Source of the DNA: Eumeta japonica
Taxonomy: Eukaryota > Arthropoda > Insecta > Lepidoptera > Psychidae
Reading direction: 5' to 3'
DNA: 64,000 nt
NCBI GenBank assembly: GCA_005406025.1
Contig: BGZK01000009.1
Span: 1,302,001 to 1,366,000 of the forward strand
Shown here: positions 1 to 10,859 of the stretch, one piece after another
How the letters are laid out: every line of letters begins with the position of its first letter
Numbering within the stretch: position 1 is the first letter of the stretch
Notes under the pieces: model-generated
Told to the model about the DNA's origin: nothing
The model's input: only the letters and a program-made list of their open reading frames with translations
Database searches by the model: none
Position numbers and translations under genes: made by a program

Positions 1-765
1 TTTCTAAAATTTTTGGGAAGTTATTGGTTTCACCCCATTTTGCAAAAATCGAGTTCTCATCAGATCTCGACGTTCTGAAGGTCTAAGAAGCTTCCCTGAT
101 CATCCCTGAGATGATGTTCGTATGTCTGTGTGGATGTGTGTGTGTGTTTGTGTGTATGTGTGTGTGTGTGTGTGTGTGGTGTGGATGTATGTAAACGTGT
201 TATAACTTTTAAACGGCTTGACCGAATCAAGCCCACTACACGGCTTTCCAAAGAGTTTTACCAAACTTAGATTTTCTGAAAGTTTAAGTGGATTTGGACC
301 TGTAGATTTAGAGAAATTTTCAAAAAACTAAGAAAAGAAATTTTTAAAAGTGGTTTTTTCAAAATTGCTTTAAAATGGCTTGACCGATCAATTCCAAAAT
401 CTAATCAGCTCTTAACCTATTAAAAACACGTCGATTGCCGCAAACCGGGTCAAAATCGGTTGATTCGTATGTGAGAATTCGTTGTCGAAAGAAATCGAAA
501 AAAAAACAGTTTTTTTGGAATAACTACGAAACGACTTGACCGATCGATTTCAAATTCTAACCAGCTCTTGACCCTGTAAAAACACGACGATTGCCGCAAA
601 CCGGGGCAAAATCGGTTAATTCGTTTGCGAGAAATCGTTGTCGAAAGAAATCGAAACAAACAGTTTTTTTACTCAAAAAATCGCGTCGTATATTTTCGAG
701 TGTTTTGAACTCGAAAATAGCGGGAAGTTTCAGGGTTGGCCTACAGGGTTAACCTATTTTTTTTT
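1..765 (-). repeat. R1 composite repeat, copy A (partial)
   Basis: This is the right-hand part of a repeat family seen again near 5.0-6.6, 18.4-20.9 and 23.6-25.1 kb. In order it shows a leader (aaaatcgagttctcatcagatct, around 47-70), a GT-rich microsatellite, then two ~164-bp monomers starting near 370 and 534. Each monomer carries 'cttgaccgatc' and 'gattgccgcaaaccgg'. It ends with 'agtttcagggttggcctacagggttaacc' near 725-755, which is the inverted form of the 'ggttgaccctgcaggcc' ends of the other copies. No protein is encoded. The ORFs seen here come from the microsatellite and the monomers. The left end lies outside the window. Confidence 0.6.
119..185. repeat. GT-rich microsatellite
   Basis: An interrupted (GT)n tract lies inside R1 copy A, in the same relative place as the longer (GT)n/(GTGC)n tract of copy C near 20.7 kb. 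It appears to be part of the family structure and not a chance insertion. Confidence 0.85.
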
Positions 766-1274
766 CAGTTCTTCTTTATATCAGGGAGGCAATACTAGAA
801 ATTAAATCATTTTGAACTCTACTGCATAAGGTCGTAAAAGCCTCAGTGGAAATTTGTAAATGACTTTCAAAATGTCATCGTATTTTGATAACAAATCTAC
901 CAATTTTAAATAATTTCCTCTAGTTAACGAAGGGATTGGTTTCATTATGTCTTTGAATAGGTAATCCTAGTATACCCAAAAGAACATACCATATAAATTA
1001 AACGTTGAAAATGTTATGATTTCTGTCTACTTTTGAATTGTATTTTTGAACTTCTAATATATATTGACTGCATAAATTTGTTTTGATTTTTGAGTTTTAC
1101 CGATAATCAATAACTCTTCTTCTAACTTCGCGCAACCAAAAAGACAGGACGTACATAATTTTCTTTATATATTTCATCCGATCCAAGCTAATTTCAAGGT
1201 CACTTTCACTTGTGCTCGTAACTCAAGTAAAGGTACAAACAAACCTGAATGGATGAGAAAAACTAAAGCTTTTT
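766..1274. other. AT-rich non-coding stretch
   Basis: No ORF with recognisable domains, no RNA gene and no clear repeat is visible. Confidence 0.5.
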
Positions 1275-1500
1275 TTGTCCCGTGCAACGGCCGTTAGAAA
1301 ATGTAACGAAAATTGGAAAGCCTTTTCGGTTCTCGGCGGCGTGGCGTCGTTGTCGTACGTGAAATTTAATTGCCCCAGCCCTCCGCCATGGGCGGCGTCA
1401 GGAGGGCAATTAGTGTCGAGTATGAATAACTCTCGGGCTGTGCGGGCGCGGCCCGTCGGCGAAGGGTCGCGGTCTGATGGGATAAAAATTAAATGAGCAC
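1275..1500. promoter_or_regulatory. CpG-rich island, possible regulatory element
   Basis: A sharply bounded GC- and CpG-rich block in AT-rich surroundings, with 'ggcggcgtggcgtcg', 'ccatgggcggcgtcagg' and 'gggcgcggcccgtcggcg'. A 73-codon ORF crosses it but resembles no protein I know. Several similar islands occur in the window (4.8, 25.4, 26.4, 39.8, 45.8, 58.3, 63.2 kb). Such blocks in insect intergenic DNA are often conserved regulatory elements or exons. Which applies here cannot be decided from the sequence alone. Confidence 0.35.
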
Positions 1501-3329
1501 TCTGAAAATTTCCCGTGTGCTTTTACGAAGTGTTTCGTATCCGAATTGGAAAAATGGAACATTTGCTGGATCATCTCGCCGTAGGTCTGGCTGTGTGACA
1601 GATGTTTTTCTTCCCGGAAACTAATTACAAAAGTAGGAATTTGAAGTTAGGCATAAGTATAGTCATAAACGTGAGGTTTGAAAGTCGATTTAGGGGATTA
1701 GTTTTGGGTTATTAAGCGAAAAGCGAAGAAAGGCGTCTTGAGATCACCGATTGGATTGTCGAGTGAAAGCACTAGGTAGAACAATTTTAAGAGTGTAAAC
1801 ATGGTTCATTATGTGATTTTTAACAATGGCGTACACGAGCACACCGCCGAAATAATGACACTAAAATATCATGAAAATAATTCTTAGACGTATTACAAAG
1901 AAAATTCGCGAGAATAATGTATTTATAGCAATAGAACGAACCGAACGGCGTAGCCGAAATATGCCAAACCGAAAGGCGTAGTCAAAGTACCGACGAACGT
2001 TTTCCGTGAAAACATCGGGACAAAGTCATAAAAATAGCTCTGATATTCGCGCGGCATTGAACTTTATAGGGTTTTTGAATTTATTTTGACACAAGCTTTC
2101 TACTGTGATTCTTTCTTGTGTGATTTTCTTTGATTCCTCGTAAATTTATGACTGATATTTTTTGCGATTTTCACTTTAATACCGATTTTTTTCATATAAT
2201 TCGGAGAATATTTTAGTCGTAGTAGTTATTTTCAATCTTTTTGTAATGAAACCCGAATCCACGTCCTAAACTAGCTAAACGCGTTCTCACGTTACACTAA
2301 TTTATAATTTTACAAATCGCTAATTCACAACGACCACGCGCAGGCTTTTAAACTAACCCGGTAACGTTACAAGAAAAACAAACGCCACGCGACAAACAGT
2401 TACAGACGTGCTCTATCCATTGTGGCCTCAACTGTTGTTAGTGTATAATTAGTCTCGTAGAAATTAGCTACTGAAATGTGACAGTATTATGTAATACAAG
2501 AAAGTTTGACCGGCTATCACTGTACATAAGTTGAGTGAAAAGATGTTTTCACGTCAAAAATATACGACATGAAAATAACCATGGTTCAACTGCATTTCGT
2601 TACACAGTTATATCGTCTAAATTGAATGGCTTATATAAACGTACTTTGTTCAATAGTAGTCATATCTAAATATATTAAATCCATAAAATAAAAATAAATT
2701 TTAGCAGGGGACACTACTGGCATGAGTAAAACTTGAATCTGTTTATATTAACAATATTGCCACAATATTGATTTTTAATATATTTTTTTAATATTGTGAT
2801 AATTCGCTACATTATTTTGTTGAACGGTTAGTGCAAATGGTTAACATCGCTGTTTACTCTATGTCTATAAAGATCAACTCTGTTAAGTTTTGGGATTCTG
2901 CTGTCTCGTGTTAGTGTTGCGTGTGGGCGTTAAAGCTAAAATTATTCCACAAGTGTTACCGTCTCACGCGGGAGAATGTATTCGAATATTTTAATAAACT
3001 TATATTAAAATTTATTTTTGCATCCTAGAAAGGAGTTTTATCTTTCTGAGCACTCAATCTATTATATTAGTAACAGTAGTAGAGATTTTGATTGTTTATA
3101 TTACGTATTTACTTTGTTTCATGGTTGTTCAGTGAGCTTTGTACATACAAATACTGTCTATCTATGTACCAATTAGGTAGATTATTGTCACTTATCAGCC
3201 TTTGTGGCATATGATCGCGAGAATGGATACCTCAGTAGTGATAAAAATAAATTTAAATTGTACAGAAAGTTATTTATAAGCATTATATTTCATAATTTTA
3301 ACGTTTTCATGTATTTTAATGAAGCGTTT
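1501..3329. other. AT-rich non-coding stretch
   Basis: No gene is seen. The stretch holds one member of a dispersed repeat pair (2610-2669), and the rest is unremarkable AT-rich DNA. Confidence 0.5.
2610..2669 (+). repeat. Dispersed repeat, partner at 58542-58601
   Basis: Sixty bases beginning 'tatcgtctaaattgaatgg' align by eye without gaps to 58542-58601 ('tgtcgtctaaattgaacgg'), with the similarity continuing to 'catatctaaa'/'catatcaaaa'. It is an old dispersed repeat of unknown type. Confidence 0.5.
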
Positions 3330-3806
3330 CAATATTCATCGGTTCTATTATAGCCATATTGTCACTATCAGATTATCTTTTTCAATAACCATCGGTTCAA
3401 TTATAGCCATATCGTCACTATCGGATTATCTTTTTCAATAAACATCGATTCAATTATAGCCATATCGTCACTCTCGGATTATCTTTTTCAATAACCATCG
3501 GTTCAATTATAGCCATATTGTCACTATTGGATTATCTTTTTCAATAACCATCGGTTCAATTATAGCCATATTGTCACTATCGAATTATCTTTTCTAATAA
3601 CCATCGGTTCGATTATAGCCATATCGCCACTATCGGATTATCTTTTTCAATAACCATCGGTTCAATTATAGCCATATTAACACTATTGGATTACCTTTTT
3701 CAATAACCATTGGTTCGATTATAGCCATATTGTCACTATTGGATTATCTTTTTCAATAACCATCGGTTCGATTATAGCTATATTGTCACTATCGGATTAT
3801 CTTTTT
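3330..3806 (+). repeat. Minisatellite, 53-bp unit x 9
   Basis: Nine tandem units start at 3330, 3383, 3436, 3489, 3542, 3595, 3648, 3701 and 3754. The core is 'caataaccatcggttcaatt' followed by 'atagccatat' and 'gtcactatcggattatc'. All units are 53 bp apart except one of 52 bp next to a shortened T run. Units differ at a few sites (c/t in 'atatcgtc', a/g in 'tcaatt/tcgatt'). Because 53 is not a multiple of 3, the array cannot keep a reading frame. Confidence 0.95.
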
Positions 3807-4785
3807 CCGCTGCTGTTCGTTTTTTGATCTGGAAACAGTTTTTCTGTCTGGACCCCAGTGTTAATATTAGAAAGCGCCAATTTCATCATTGGAAGAGATA
3901 ACCAACGAGCAGTTAGACAATGAACGTTCTTATACAGTAGTCCAATATTCATTTCTGAGTAAAACCTAATTTCACCAAGCTATTGAAAATAATTTTTGAA
4001 AATAGCTTTTAATTTTATTTCAACATTCAATCAATTGGTAAAATCGTAACTTTGATGAAATTGGATCTAATTGGAATGATCTAAACAAACGCATAAGGCG
4101 GGAAATGGCAAAACTGACATCCCTCGGGATAGACGTATTCCCAATCGTGGACAATGGGATTATATAATAGTTCCATTAATTGCGATTTCACGAGTGAACC
4201 CGGGTGCAATTTAACTATTATTGTTAACATATCAATTTAGTAATCTATTACGATTTTAGGAGTCAATAAAAACCGACGTTATTTTTGCTGACTGATCAAC
4301 ATTTTCATAGCAGTACAGCACCAGCAAAAGAGCTTTGCTCAGTCTCTTTTAAGTTTACCCTAGGAAAATGATAAATTCCTATTAAATAAAAGTTGTTTAT
4401 GCTCATTTCAAATAATAAATATTTAGATATAATAAAACCCTACATAATGATTGCAAAATTTACCTTAGTATTTCATTCGCGTCACGTAGTGCCATTTATT
4501 GTTAAGAACCAGTAACAGCAATGTAATTATTATAGTAGCAACAATGTAATTACCTCAATATTCCATAAAATGACATTAAATAAAGAAATATTCAAATTTT
4601 TTTATCTCGTTTTCCAGCAAAGATATTTATATAGATAAACTTGAAAAGCAAAACTAAGAGAGCAGAAATGCCTTCAAAATTGTTAGGAACGATTTTACAT
4701 AGCCATCTATTAATTCAAATTGGCCTTTTGAGGTAATAAGATGATAGTGAAGTTCAAATAGTGAATAATATTTTTATTTAAATAG
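3807..4785. other. AT-rich non-coding stretch
   Basis: No supported gene or RNA. A short direct duplication 'agcaa(c)aatgtaatta' occurs near 4515-4555. Confidence 0.45.
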
Positions 4786-5000
4786 AGATCGAGGAGCCAA
4801 CGACCTCGCGTTAACCTTGCGCCGGAGGGCGGCGCGGGGCCGTATCGATTGGGCGGCTGCAGCACGGCGGCGCCGCCTTTGGCCTTTACAGATTAGCGTC
4901 GTCGGCGCTATTCAGAGGATAACCGGCATCCTGCGCTGTTGGTGTAGCGCTATCGCTGCGCTCGGTGCACTGTAGCCTCGAGGCTACACACGCCTCCAGA
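4786..5000. promoter_or_regulatory. CpG-rich island next to R1 copy B
   Basis: A GC-rich block with 'ttgcgccggagggcggcgcg', 'gcacggcggcgccgcc' and a small palindrome 'tagcctcgaggcta' near 4973. An overlapping minus-strand ORF (4886-5089) runs into the adjacent repeat and is probably not coding. It could be an enhancer, a promoter or part of an exon. Confidence 0.35.
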
Positions 5001-5044
5001 GGTATGAAATCTAGAAATTTTGGATATTGACAAAAATAAGCATA

Positions 5045-6640
5045 AGAAAAATCTGCAAAACGGTTGACCTCGCAGGCCATACCTAACACTTTCCGCTATG
5101 ATATTTGTCGATGTGCCTTTAAGCTTCTTGAGTTATGAGTATTGTTTATCAGTTTTTGAGCTTAAAAGTTTTAAAAACGGTTGACCTTGCAGGCCACCAC
5201 TGAAACTTATAACTAATTTCGAGCTCAAAGGGTACAGAAATAAAATGCTAATAAATTATTCCGTTCATTACACTTAAGAGATCAATTTTAGCGCTTTTTT
5301 AAATTTTTCGAGCTCAGAAATATAAAATTTCAAAATTATTTGACTAAATTTGATTTTTTTATGTTGTTTGTTAAAGTATTAGAAGTGTATAATTATCATG
5401 ACAGATGTTTTTACCGAGTATAATATCCCAGCAGACAGCAAAATCTTGAAGTGGCATACAATTCTCTTTTTGACTTCCCACTAGAAAAATTAAAAATTTT
5501 AAAAACTTAGAAAATTACTGTTTTCAGTCCGATTTTTAAAAATCGGGCTATCGCCAGAACTTGACATTCTTATTTCGTTTGAACGGATTAAGCGATCGAA
5601 ACGCAGTTTTCCATATTCGATAAGGGTCCACTCAATTTAGCCTTGCTAAAATATTGTACTGATACCGCCTCGTAGATCGAGGAACCTCAAAAATTAAGTT
5701 TTCAAAAAAATGTTTTTTGAAATAGTTTTAGGCTACTGTACCCATTGATACAAAAATGCAATCAGCTTTTATCGTCAAACAGTTGCATCCACTGCCGTAA
5801 ACTGCATAAAAATCGATTGATCTCTCTAAGAGATAACATTGAAGAAAACTTATTCAAAATTGTTTTTTTTTATAATATGTTTTAAACTATCCAATCAATT
5901 AATTTCCAAATCCGTCTAGTTGTCTTCCTTAAAAAGTAATGTTGATCATTGTCAAGTGCATCAAAATAACTTGATGTGTTCAAGAGATATTGTTCGAGAA
6001 ATTTTTTTCAAAAAAACTGTTTTTTTAGAATGTTTATTAAACTACTCTACCAATAAATTCCAAAATCAAACCAACTATTTTCCGTAAAAAAAGAATGTCA
6101 ATCATTGTAAAATGCATCAAATTCGGTCGGTTCGTTCAAAAGCTATCGTGAAGGGAAAATTTGAAAAAAAAGGACTTTTTTAAAATATGTGTCAAATTCT
6201 TGATGAATGGATATTTGTTACTCACTTTCGCTTAGAAAACTACGTCAAACGTGAAATACCTTAAATAAAATCAAAATACAACAACGCGTTCGAAAGATAT
6301 AGTTGAAAAATTAAAAAAAATGCTTTTATCTATCCAAAATAAATATTTATTTATTTTAGAAGTCAAAGAGCTCAAAACGTATTAGAACTATATTTCTGAG
6401 CTCGGAGAACTTGAAAAAGCACTAAAATCGATCATTTGAGCGAGATAAACTTAACAATTAATCGCTACTTTATTTTGAACGCTTATGCTCGAACCTTTCA
6501 GGGATGACCTTTAAATTTTTAAACTCGAAAACTCGTAAACAATATTTATAACTGAAGAAACTCAAAGACGCATGAATACATATCATAGCGGAAAGTTTTA
6601 GACTGCACGGTCAAAAATTTTTCATATATTTTAGATAGCA
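5045..6640. mobile_element. R1 composite repeat, copy B (both ends present)
   Basis: This is the most complete R1 copy. The left arm (about 5050-5340, 'ggttgacctcgcaggcc ... ctatgatatttgtcgatgtg ... cgagctcag') reappears inverted at about 6345-6630 ('ctgcacggtc', 'catatcatagcgg'), giving diverged terminal inverted arms of roughly 290 bp. Inside are the conserved leader 'cgccagaacttgacattc' (about 5551) and tandem ~155-bp monomers near 5808, 5970 and 6122, marked by 'catcaaaat..gg(t)tg..t.cgttcaa(a)ag'. No transposase ORF is present, so if mobile it is non-autonomous. The GT tract of other copies is missing here. Confidence 0.55.
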
Positions 6641-8040
6641 AAATAAATAATTAAAATATGGATATTTCGAATCGATGATTAGACAGAAAGAAAACTAGAA
6701 AGCTGTGACGTCATTATTAAACAGCGCAATATAAAATATACGCTAAACTCCATTTTGCATCTAGAACCTAGTAGAAGGTACTATGGTAGGCAGCATGATA
6801 CGTAATCGCCTTAGGTATCAAGAAATATAATAATAATAGCAAAGAAAACATTAAATGAAGCAAAAGAAAAAAAAAGCGACATATTAAAAAAAAACTTACT
6901 TAAAAGCGTAAATTCGATAAACAAACAGTTAGAGAATTTGCAGGTTTGCGACACATTTGCGTATTGTATTTTATATGAAACACAGTCGCCGTCGTACTAA
7001 CAGCCTCTGGATGCCTTCTTCATTGTTTATTTACAAGTGAACAAGTGACCACGTATTGCAAGTGAAATAAATGCTTTTTTTAATGCGACAAGTAATTTAA
7101 TCCGGTACCCCCTTGAATTATTAGATCGTGCCACGCCTCTTTTCTATTTCGTAAATCCTAACAAATCCGAAGCATTAGCGCCGGCGAGAGCGTCGGCCGT
7201 GACAAATATAGACGCTGAGGATTTTTTTAAGGATTGGTGTAAAAAAAAAACCCGTCATCCTATCCATTATCGGCCGTCTAGAGCACTTAGCGAAATTCTA
7301 TCAGTGTATGAAAGTAATATGCAGTGCATGAATGTAATTATTACATTATTTATTGTTAACACTCGTTGTATTTGCCCGTTTTGTTGAGAAGAGAGATATT
7401 AATTTAAGCTATAAAAAGAAAAAATAAATAAAAACGTAACAATGGAAACAAGACCGTGGTCGCGGTGTTTGAATGGAGAAGAATCAAGTAATTCACGTAA
7501 TGTGAGAGAATGGTGTAATTTGAAAGAAGAATCGATTACTAGAGTAGATAAGAGTAAATTGAGGCGATTTGATTACATGGACAAGGTGAATAAAAGTAAA
7601 CTGACGAAAGAAAACTGTATAATGAATATGTTTTATACATAAGGATGAACAAGACGCTTCTTACTTATTGAGAGCTTAAGGGCTCAATCCCTCAATCAGA
7701 GATGAAATGTGGGTTGGTGTGTCTCAGCGATGAGGTGGTAAAGGGGCGCTCGACGAATTCGAAAATTCTATGTGTTTTTTTATTAACGTGAAATTCGGTG
7801 GCAGTATATTTTATATTAAAAATTATGAAAAAAATGTATGTAAAACCGGCAGATGTGAAACATCGAGTTTGTACAAGTAATATGCATTAAAGACAAGATT
7901 ACGACAGGCACTAAATATAGCATAACGGAAAAATTAAACATTTATTTTAGGTAAATACAAAAATTCAATATTAATTTCAAGTTACTACAACTTAATTCAT
8001 TTCATCTGTGACTTCAGTAATAGTTATATTCGATGTTTTC
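6641..8040. other. Non-coding stretch with two small unrecognised ORFs
   Basis: Two plus-strand ORFs of 62 codons (7199-7387, Lys/Cys-rich, contains a run of K) and 66 codons (7442-7642, ATG start, 'METRPWSRCLNGEE' at the N-terminus, charged) are present. Neither matches a family I know and both lie in AT-rich DNA. The 7020-7200 part has mixed composition, with 'aaataaatgc' followed by a T run, and could be old LTR sequence. This is not supported further. Confidence 0.3.
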
Positions 8041-8050
8041 TCTCTAACGG

Positions 8051-8082
8051 TATTACTGTGACAATTGCTTGTCACAGTAATA
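8051..8082. repeat. Perfect 14-bp hairpin
   Basis: Arms 'tattactgtgacaa' and 'ttgtcacagtaata' are exact reverse complements around a 4-base loop (ttgc). It lies about 100 bp left of the 57-bp satellite. Confidence 0.9.
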
Positions 8083-8103
8083 ATTATATATACCTTAGTA
8101 TAG

Positions 8104-8138
8104 CGTGGCGACCCGTCGCCATGGCAAGCGTCGCCACG
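8104..8138. repeat. GC-rich inverted repeat
   Basis: 'gcgtggcgac' (8104-8113) pairs exactly with 'gtcgccacgc' (8129-8138) around 'ccgtcgccatggcaa'. A strong GC stem in AT-rich DNA directly before the satellite array suggests an element boundary or foldback remnant. Confidence 0.75.
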
Positions 8139-8189
8139 CCAACAATTCAGTTTACCCTGCGCCTTTAGATGTTTCACATCAATATTTTA

Positions 8190-8665
8190 CACATCGCCAA
8201 AAGTTTATGAACATTTATATTTTGCTTGTAAATATAAAATATTTTATAGATCTCCAAGTGTTAACAAACATTTGTATTTTGTCTAGAAATGTAAAATACT
8301 TTACAGGTCTCCGAATGTTAACAAACATTTGTATTTTGTTTATAAATCTAAAATATTTTATAGATCTCCAAGTGTTAACAAACATTTGTATTTTGTCTAG
8401 AAATGTAAAATACTTTACAGGTCTCCGAATGTTAACAAACATTTGTATTTTGTTTATAAATCTAAAATATTTTATAGATCTCCAAGTGTTAACAAACATT
8501 TGTATTTTGTCTAGAAATGTAAAATACTTCACGGGTCTCCGAATGTTAACAAACATTTGTATTTTGTTTATAAATCTAAAATATTTTATAGATCTCCAAG
8601 TGTTAACAAACATTTGTATTTTGTCTAGAAATGTAAAATACTTTACAGGTCTCTGAGTGTTTAAT
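8190..8665 (+). repeat. Satellite with 114-bp higher-order unit (2 x 57 bp)
   Basis: Two alternating 57-bp subunits, one with 'gatctccaagtgttaacaaa' and one with 'ggtctccgaatgttaacaaa', form a 114-bp unit. Repeat starts at 8249, 8363, 8477 and 8591 are exactly 114 apart. Since 114 = 38 codons, reading frames stay open on both strands (183 codons plus, 132 codons minus). The translations are a 38-residue repeat with no domain and should not be taken as a gene. Diverged copies of the same subunit recur at 10990-11250, beyond the transposase remnant. Confidence 0.93.
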
Positions 8666-9290
8666 TCGAATATTTGTAATTTCCCGAGAAAAAATGATTG
8701 GATATGATCATATATTAGTAGATATAATCATATCTAAATGAGTATAATAATATATAAACCTGTATAATTTTTTTATATGATTTTACATAGTTACATCCAA
8801 GAAGATATAGTTATATATAATTATATATGATCGAATATAATTCTTTAACCCAAAATAAAACGTTGGGTATACTCAGATATGATTAGATCTTATGACTTTG
8901 TTTCATAGCTACATATTCAATTCATGAAAATTTGTGAGACTTAATCTGATATTTTTAGATATGATTATATATAATTTTGTATAATTATAGCTAATCATAT
9001 ATGATTATATATAACTTGACCTCGTGAAAGACTTAATTGCAGTTGACTTCATTATATTATAAGTTTTTAATTACAAAAGTTATATGAGACTGATAGAACG
9101 TTAACTATTAATTTAGATACAATAGGCTTTTGAAGTTTATTTTTTCCCTACATGTAACGAATAAATTAATTCCAAAAATTCTCAAAGACATAAAAATATT
9201 GCTTATATATAGTTTTATTTAAATAAGAGAATTCTCACAATACATATTGTTATCAATAATGTGTAAATCCATAATAGTCATAACATTATA
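8666..9290. repeat. AT-rich stretch of degenerate 'tatgattatata' motifs
   Basis: Many overlapping near-palindromic motifs ('atatgatcatat', 'atataatcatatct', 'tcatatatgattatata'). The same kind of sequence lies at 10860-10985 on the other side of the transposase remnant, so it seems to belong with the satellite-bearing repeat. Confidence 0.55.
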
Positions 9291-9291
9291 A

Positions 9292-10525
9292 TTACATTAA
9301 TATTTTTAAGTTATGAGGTTTTTTACAAATGTAATTTCCAACTCTCATTACTTCAGTTATAGATTTAATATTTATCAGTTTAATCAACACAAATTCATTG
9401 CTGTCGGCAATTGGAATAATATGTTTAACTGTCACTTTCATTTTGTGATGAGAAAACATTCTTGTATGTTGAACTAAAAAAGATCGTAGTATGAAGTATA
9501 ACTCATTATTGATTTCAATAAAACATCGAATCGAACCATATCGAATTATACCGTCATTCAGACTTAATTGTATACAGTGATCATTCGCCTTTGTAATTTT
9601 ATAGATTTCAGACGTGTATATATTCTCTTTAATCTGAGCTCGACTATACGTACTTATATCTGCAGAATTGAGACCTTCATCAATTAATAATTCATGTTCA
9701 TTGTTACTTAATGAAAATTTATTCAATTTTTTACCAAGAAATTGATAATTTGTTTCTGTATGAATTTTTTGATTATTATGGCATGCAGTAAGACGATTTT
9801 TCAGAAGTTCAACCCCTTGAGCAATGATTAAAAAGTTCACGATTTCTTGCCCTAGATGTTTGGTTCCATGAACAATCTTGGCAATAAATCCATTCATATT
9901 TTCAAACAGGAAAGCTGATGTCATAGACAATGGTCCCCAGTCCCCGCCGCTCAACACACAGTTTTAAGTGTAAAAGCTGATGCATATTATAAGTTAATTC
10001 TCTGTCTGAGTAAAGTTTAGGAATTTCTTCCACAAATAATTTCAATAAGTCATCTGCTTCTTGTAAATCGTCAGCTGTAATGGAACTTTTCAGTAAATTA
10101 AATAATGCTATTACTAGAAGTATTAAATGTTGAAAATATTTTTCTGCTAAATAATTTTCCAAAGCCGGTAAACAGTAAAACAAAATCAAATTATAAAATT
10201 CTGACGCTTTATAATGGTTCATATCCGCTAGAGACCTTGGTAATCTATTGATCGAAGAAAATGGTCGAATATTGGTTATAAAACTTTTGATATCTTCGAA
10301 ATTATTTTTTATGTTCCATGGTCCTGGTTTATTTGTATATAAATTAAACATCTGATTTACTACACCTAAAAGTACAGAATGCATAAATTCTGGTAAAACA
10401 CACGTCCCAAGATCAATAAGTGGTAAACAAGATAGTATTGATAAACCTTTTACTCCATTTAAATGTTTTACATTTGATTCAAGAAGTTCCAAAGCTTGAC
10501 TCTCCATTCTTACCCCAGACCTCAA
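9292..10525 (-). pseudogene. TNP2/CMC-like transposase, truncated and frameshifted
   Basis: Two overlapping minus-strand frames (9902-10525 and 9292-9957) together read like the second half of insect proteins related to plant transposase family tnp2 (CMC superfamily). Visible landmarks in order are 'VKHLNGVKG', 'PEFMHSVLLGVVNQMF', 'LPRSLADMNHYKASEF', 'DDLLKLFVEEIPKLYSD', 'YNMHQLLHL', then in the other frame 'WGPLSMTSAFLFENMNG', followed by a C-terminal 'YGSIRCFIEINNELYF' block. The frame changes at a run of four Gs on the minus strand (plus-strand CCCC 9942-9945), where one extra base explains the break. The N-terminal half is absent, and no ATG-initiated start is seen at 10525. The other differences look mild, so the copy may be fairly young. 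A spliced host gene derived from such an element is an alternative. Confidence 0.7.
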
Positions 10526-10859
10526 TTATATTATTATAAACTGTTTTCGTTAATAAAATATAGTCTTAATTTTATAAAAATGGTAATTCAATTCTCATTT
10601 TTATATTGCATTTAATTTTAATCAAGTACGTATTCCTGACGCTAGATGTCGCACTAAGCGTTTCATATCTCGTGGGTGCCGTGACACCCTTAGTTTCTTA
10701 ACGACAAACGTCGACCAACATTGACGAAGATAGAGCCACACTACCTAAGATTTTTCTAGTAAGGCTTTTGGCTGTCGAATTGTACGGCCAAAGCCTTAGA
10801 CAATTTGAGGAAACGTTGCGTGCGCAGGGATAATATACAGTATTAAAGAATCGGATAAT
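10526..10859. other. Non-coding stretch with imperfect hairpin
   Basis: An imperfect stem joins 'taaggcttttggc' (from 10760) and 'ggccaaagcctta' (to 10798). No missing N-terminal transposase sequence is recognisable here. Confidence 0.5.

Noticed and set aside
8051..8110. Helitron 3' end
   Set aside because: The hairpin is suitable but no CTRR end follows at the usual distance.
8249..8650. CRISPR-like array
   Set aside because: Units are contiguous tandem repeats without unique spacers, and the window is eukaryotic.
8105..8656. 183-codon plus-strand ORF and 132-codon minus-strand ORF as repeat proteins
   Set aside because: Both arise from a 114-bp satellite period divisible by three; they have no domain and the strands are equally open.
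9292..10525. Intact host gene
   Set aside because: The frame breaks at a G run, the N-terminal half is missing and the protein is of a transposase family; a domesticated gene stays possible but unsupported.
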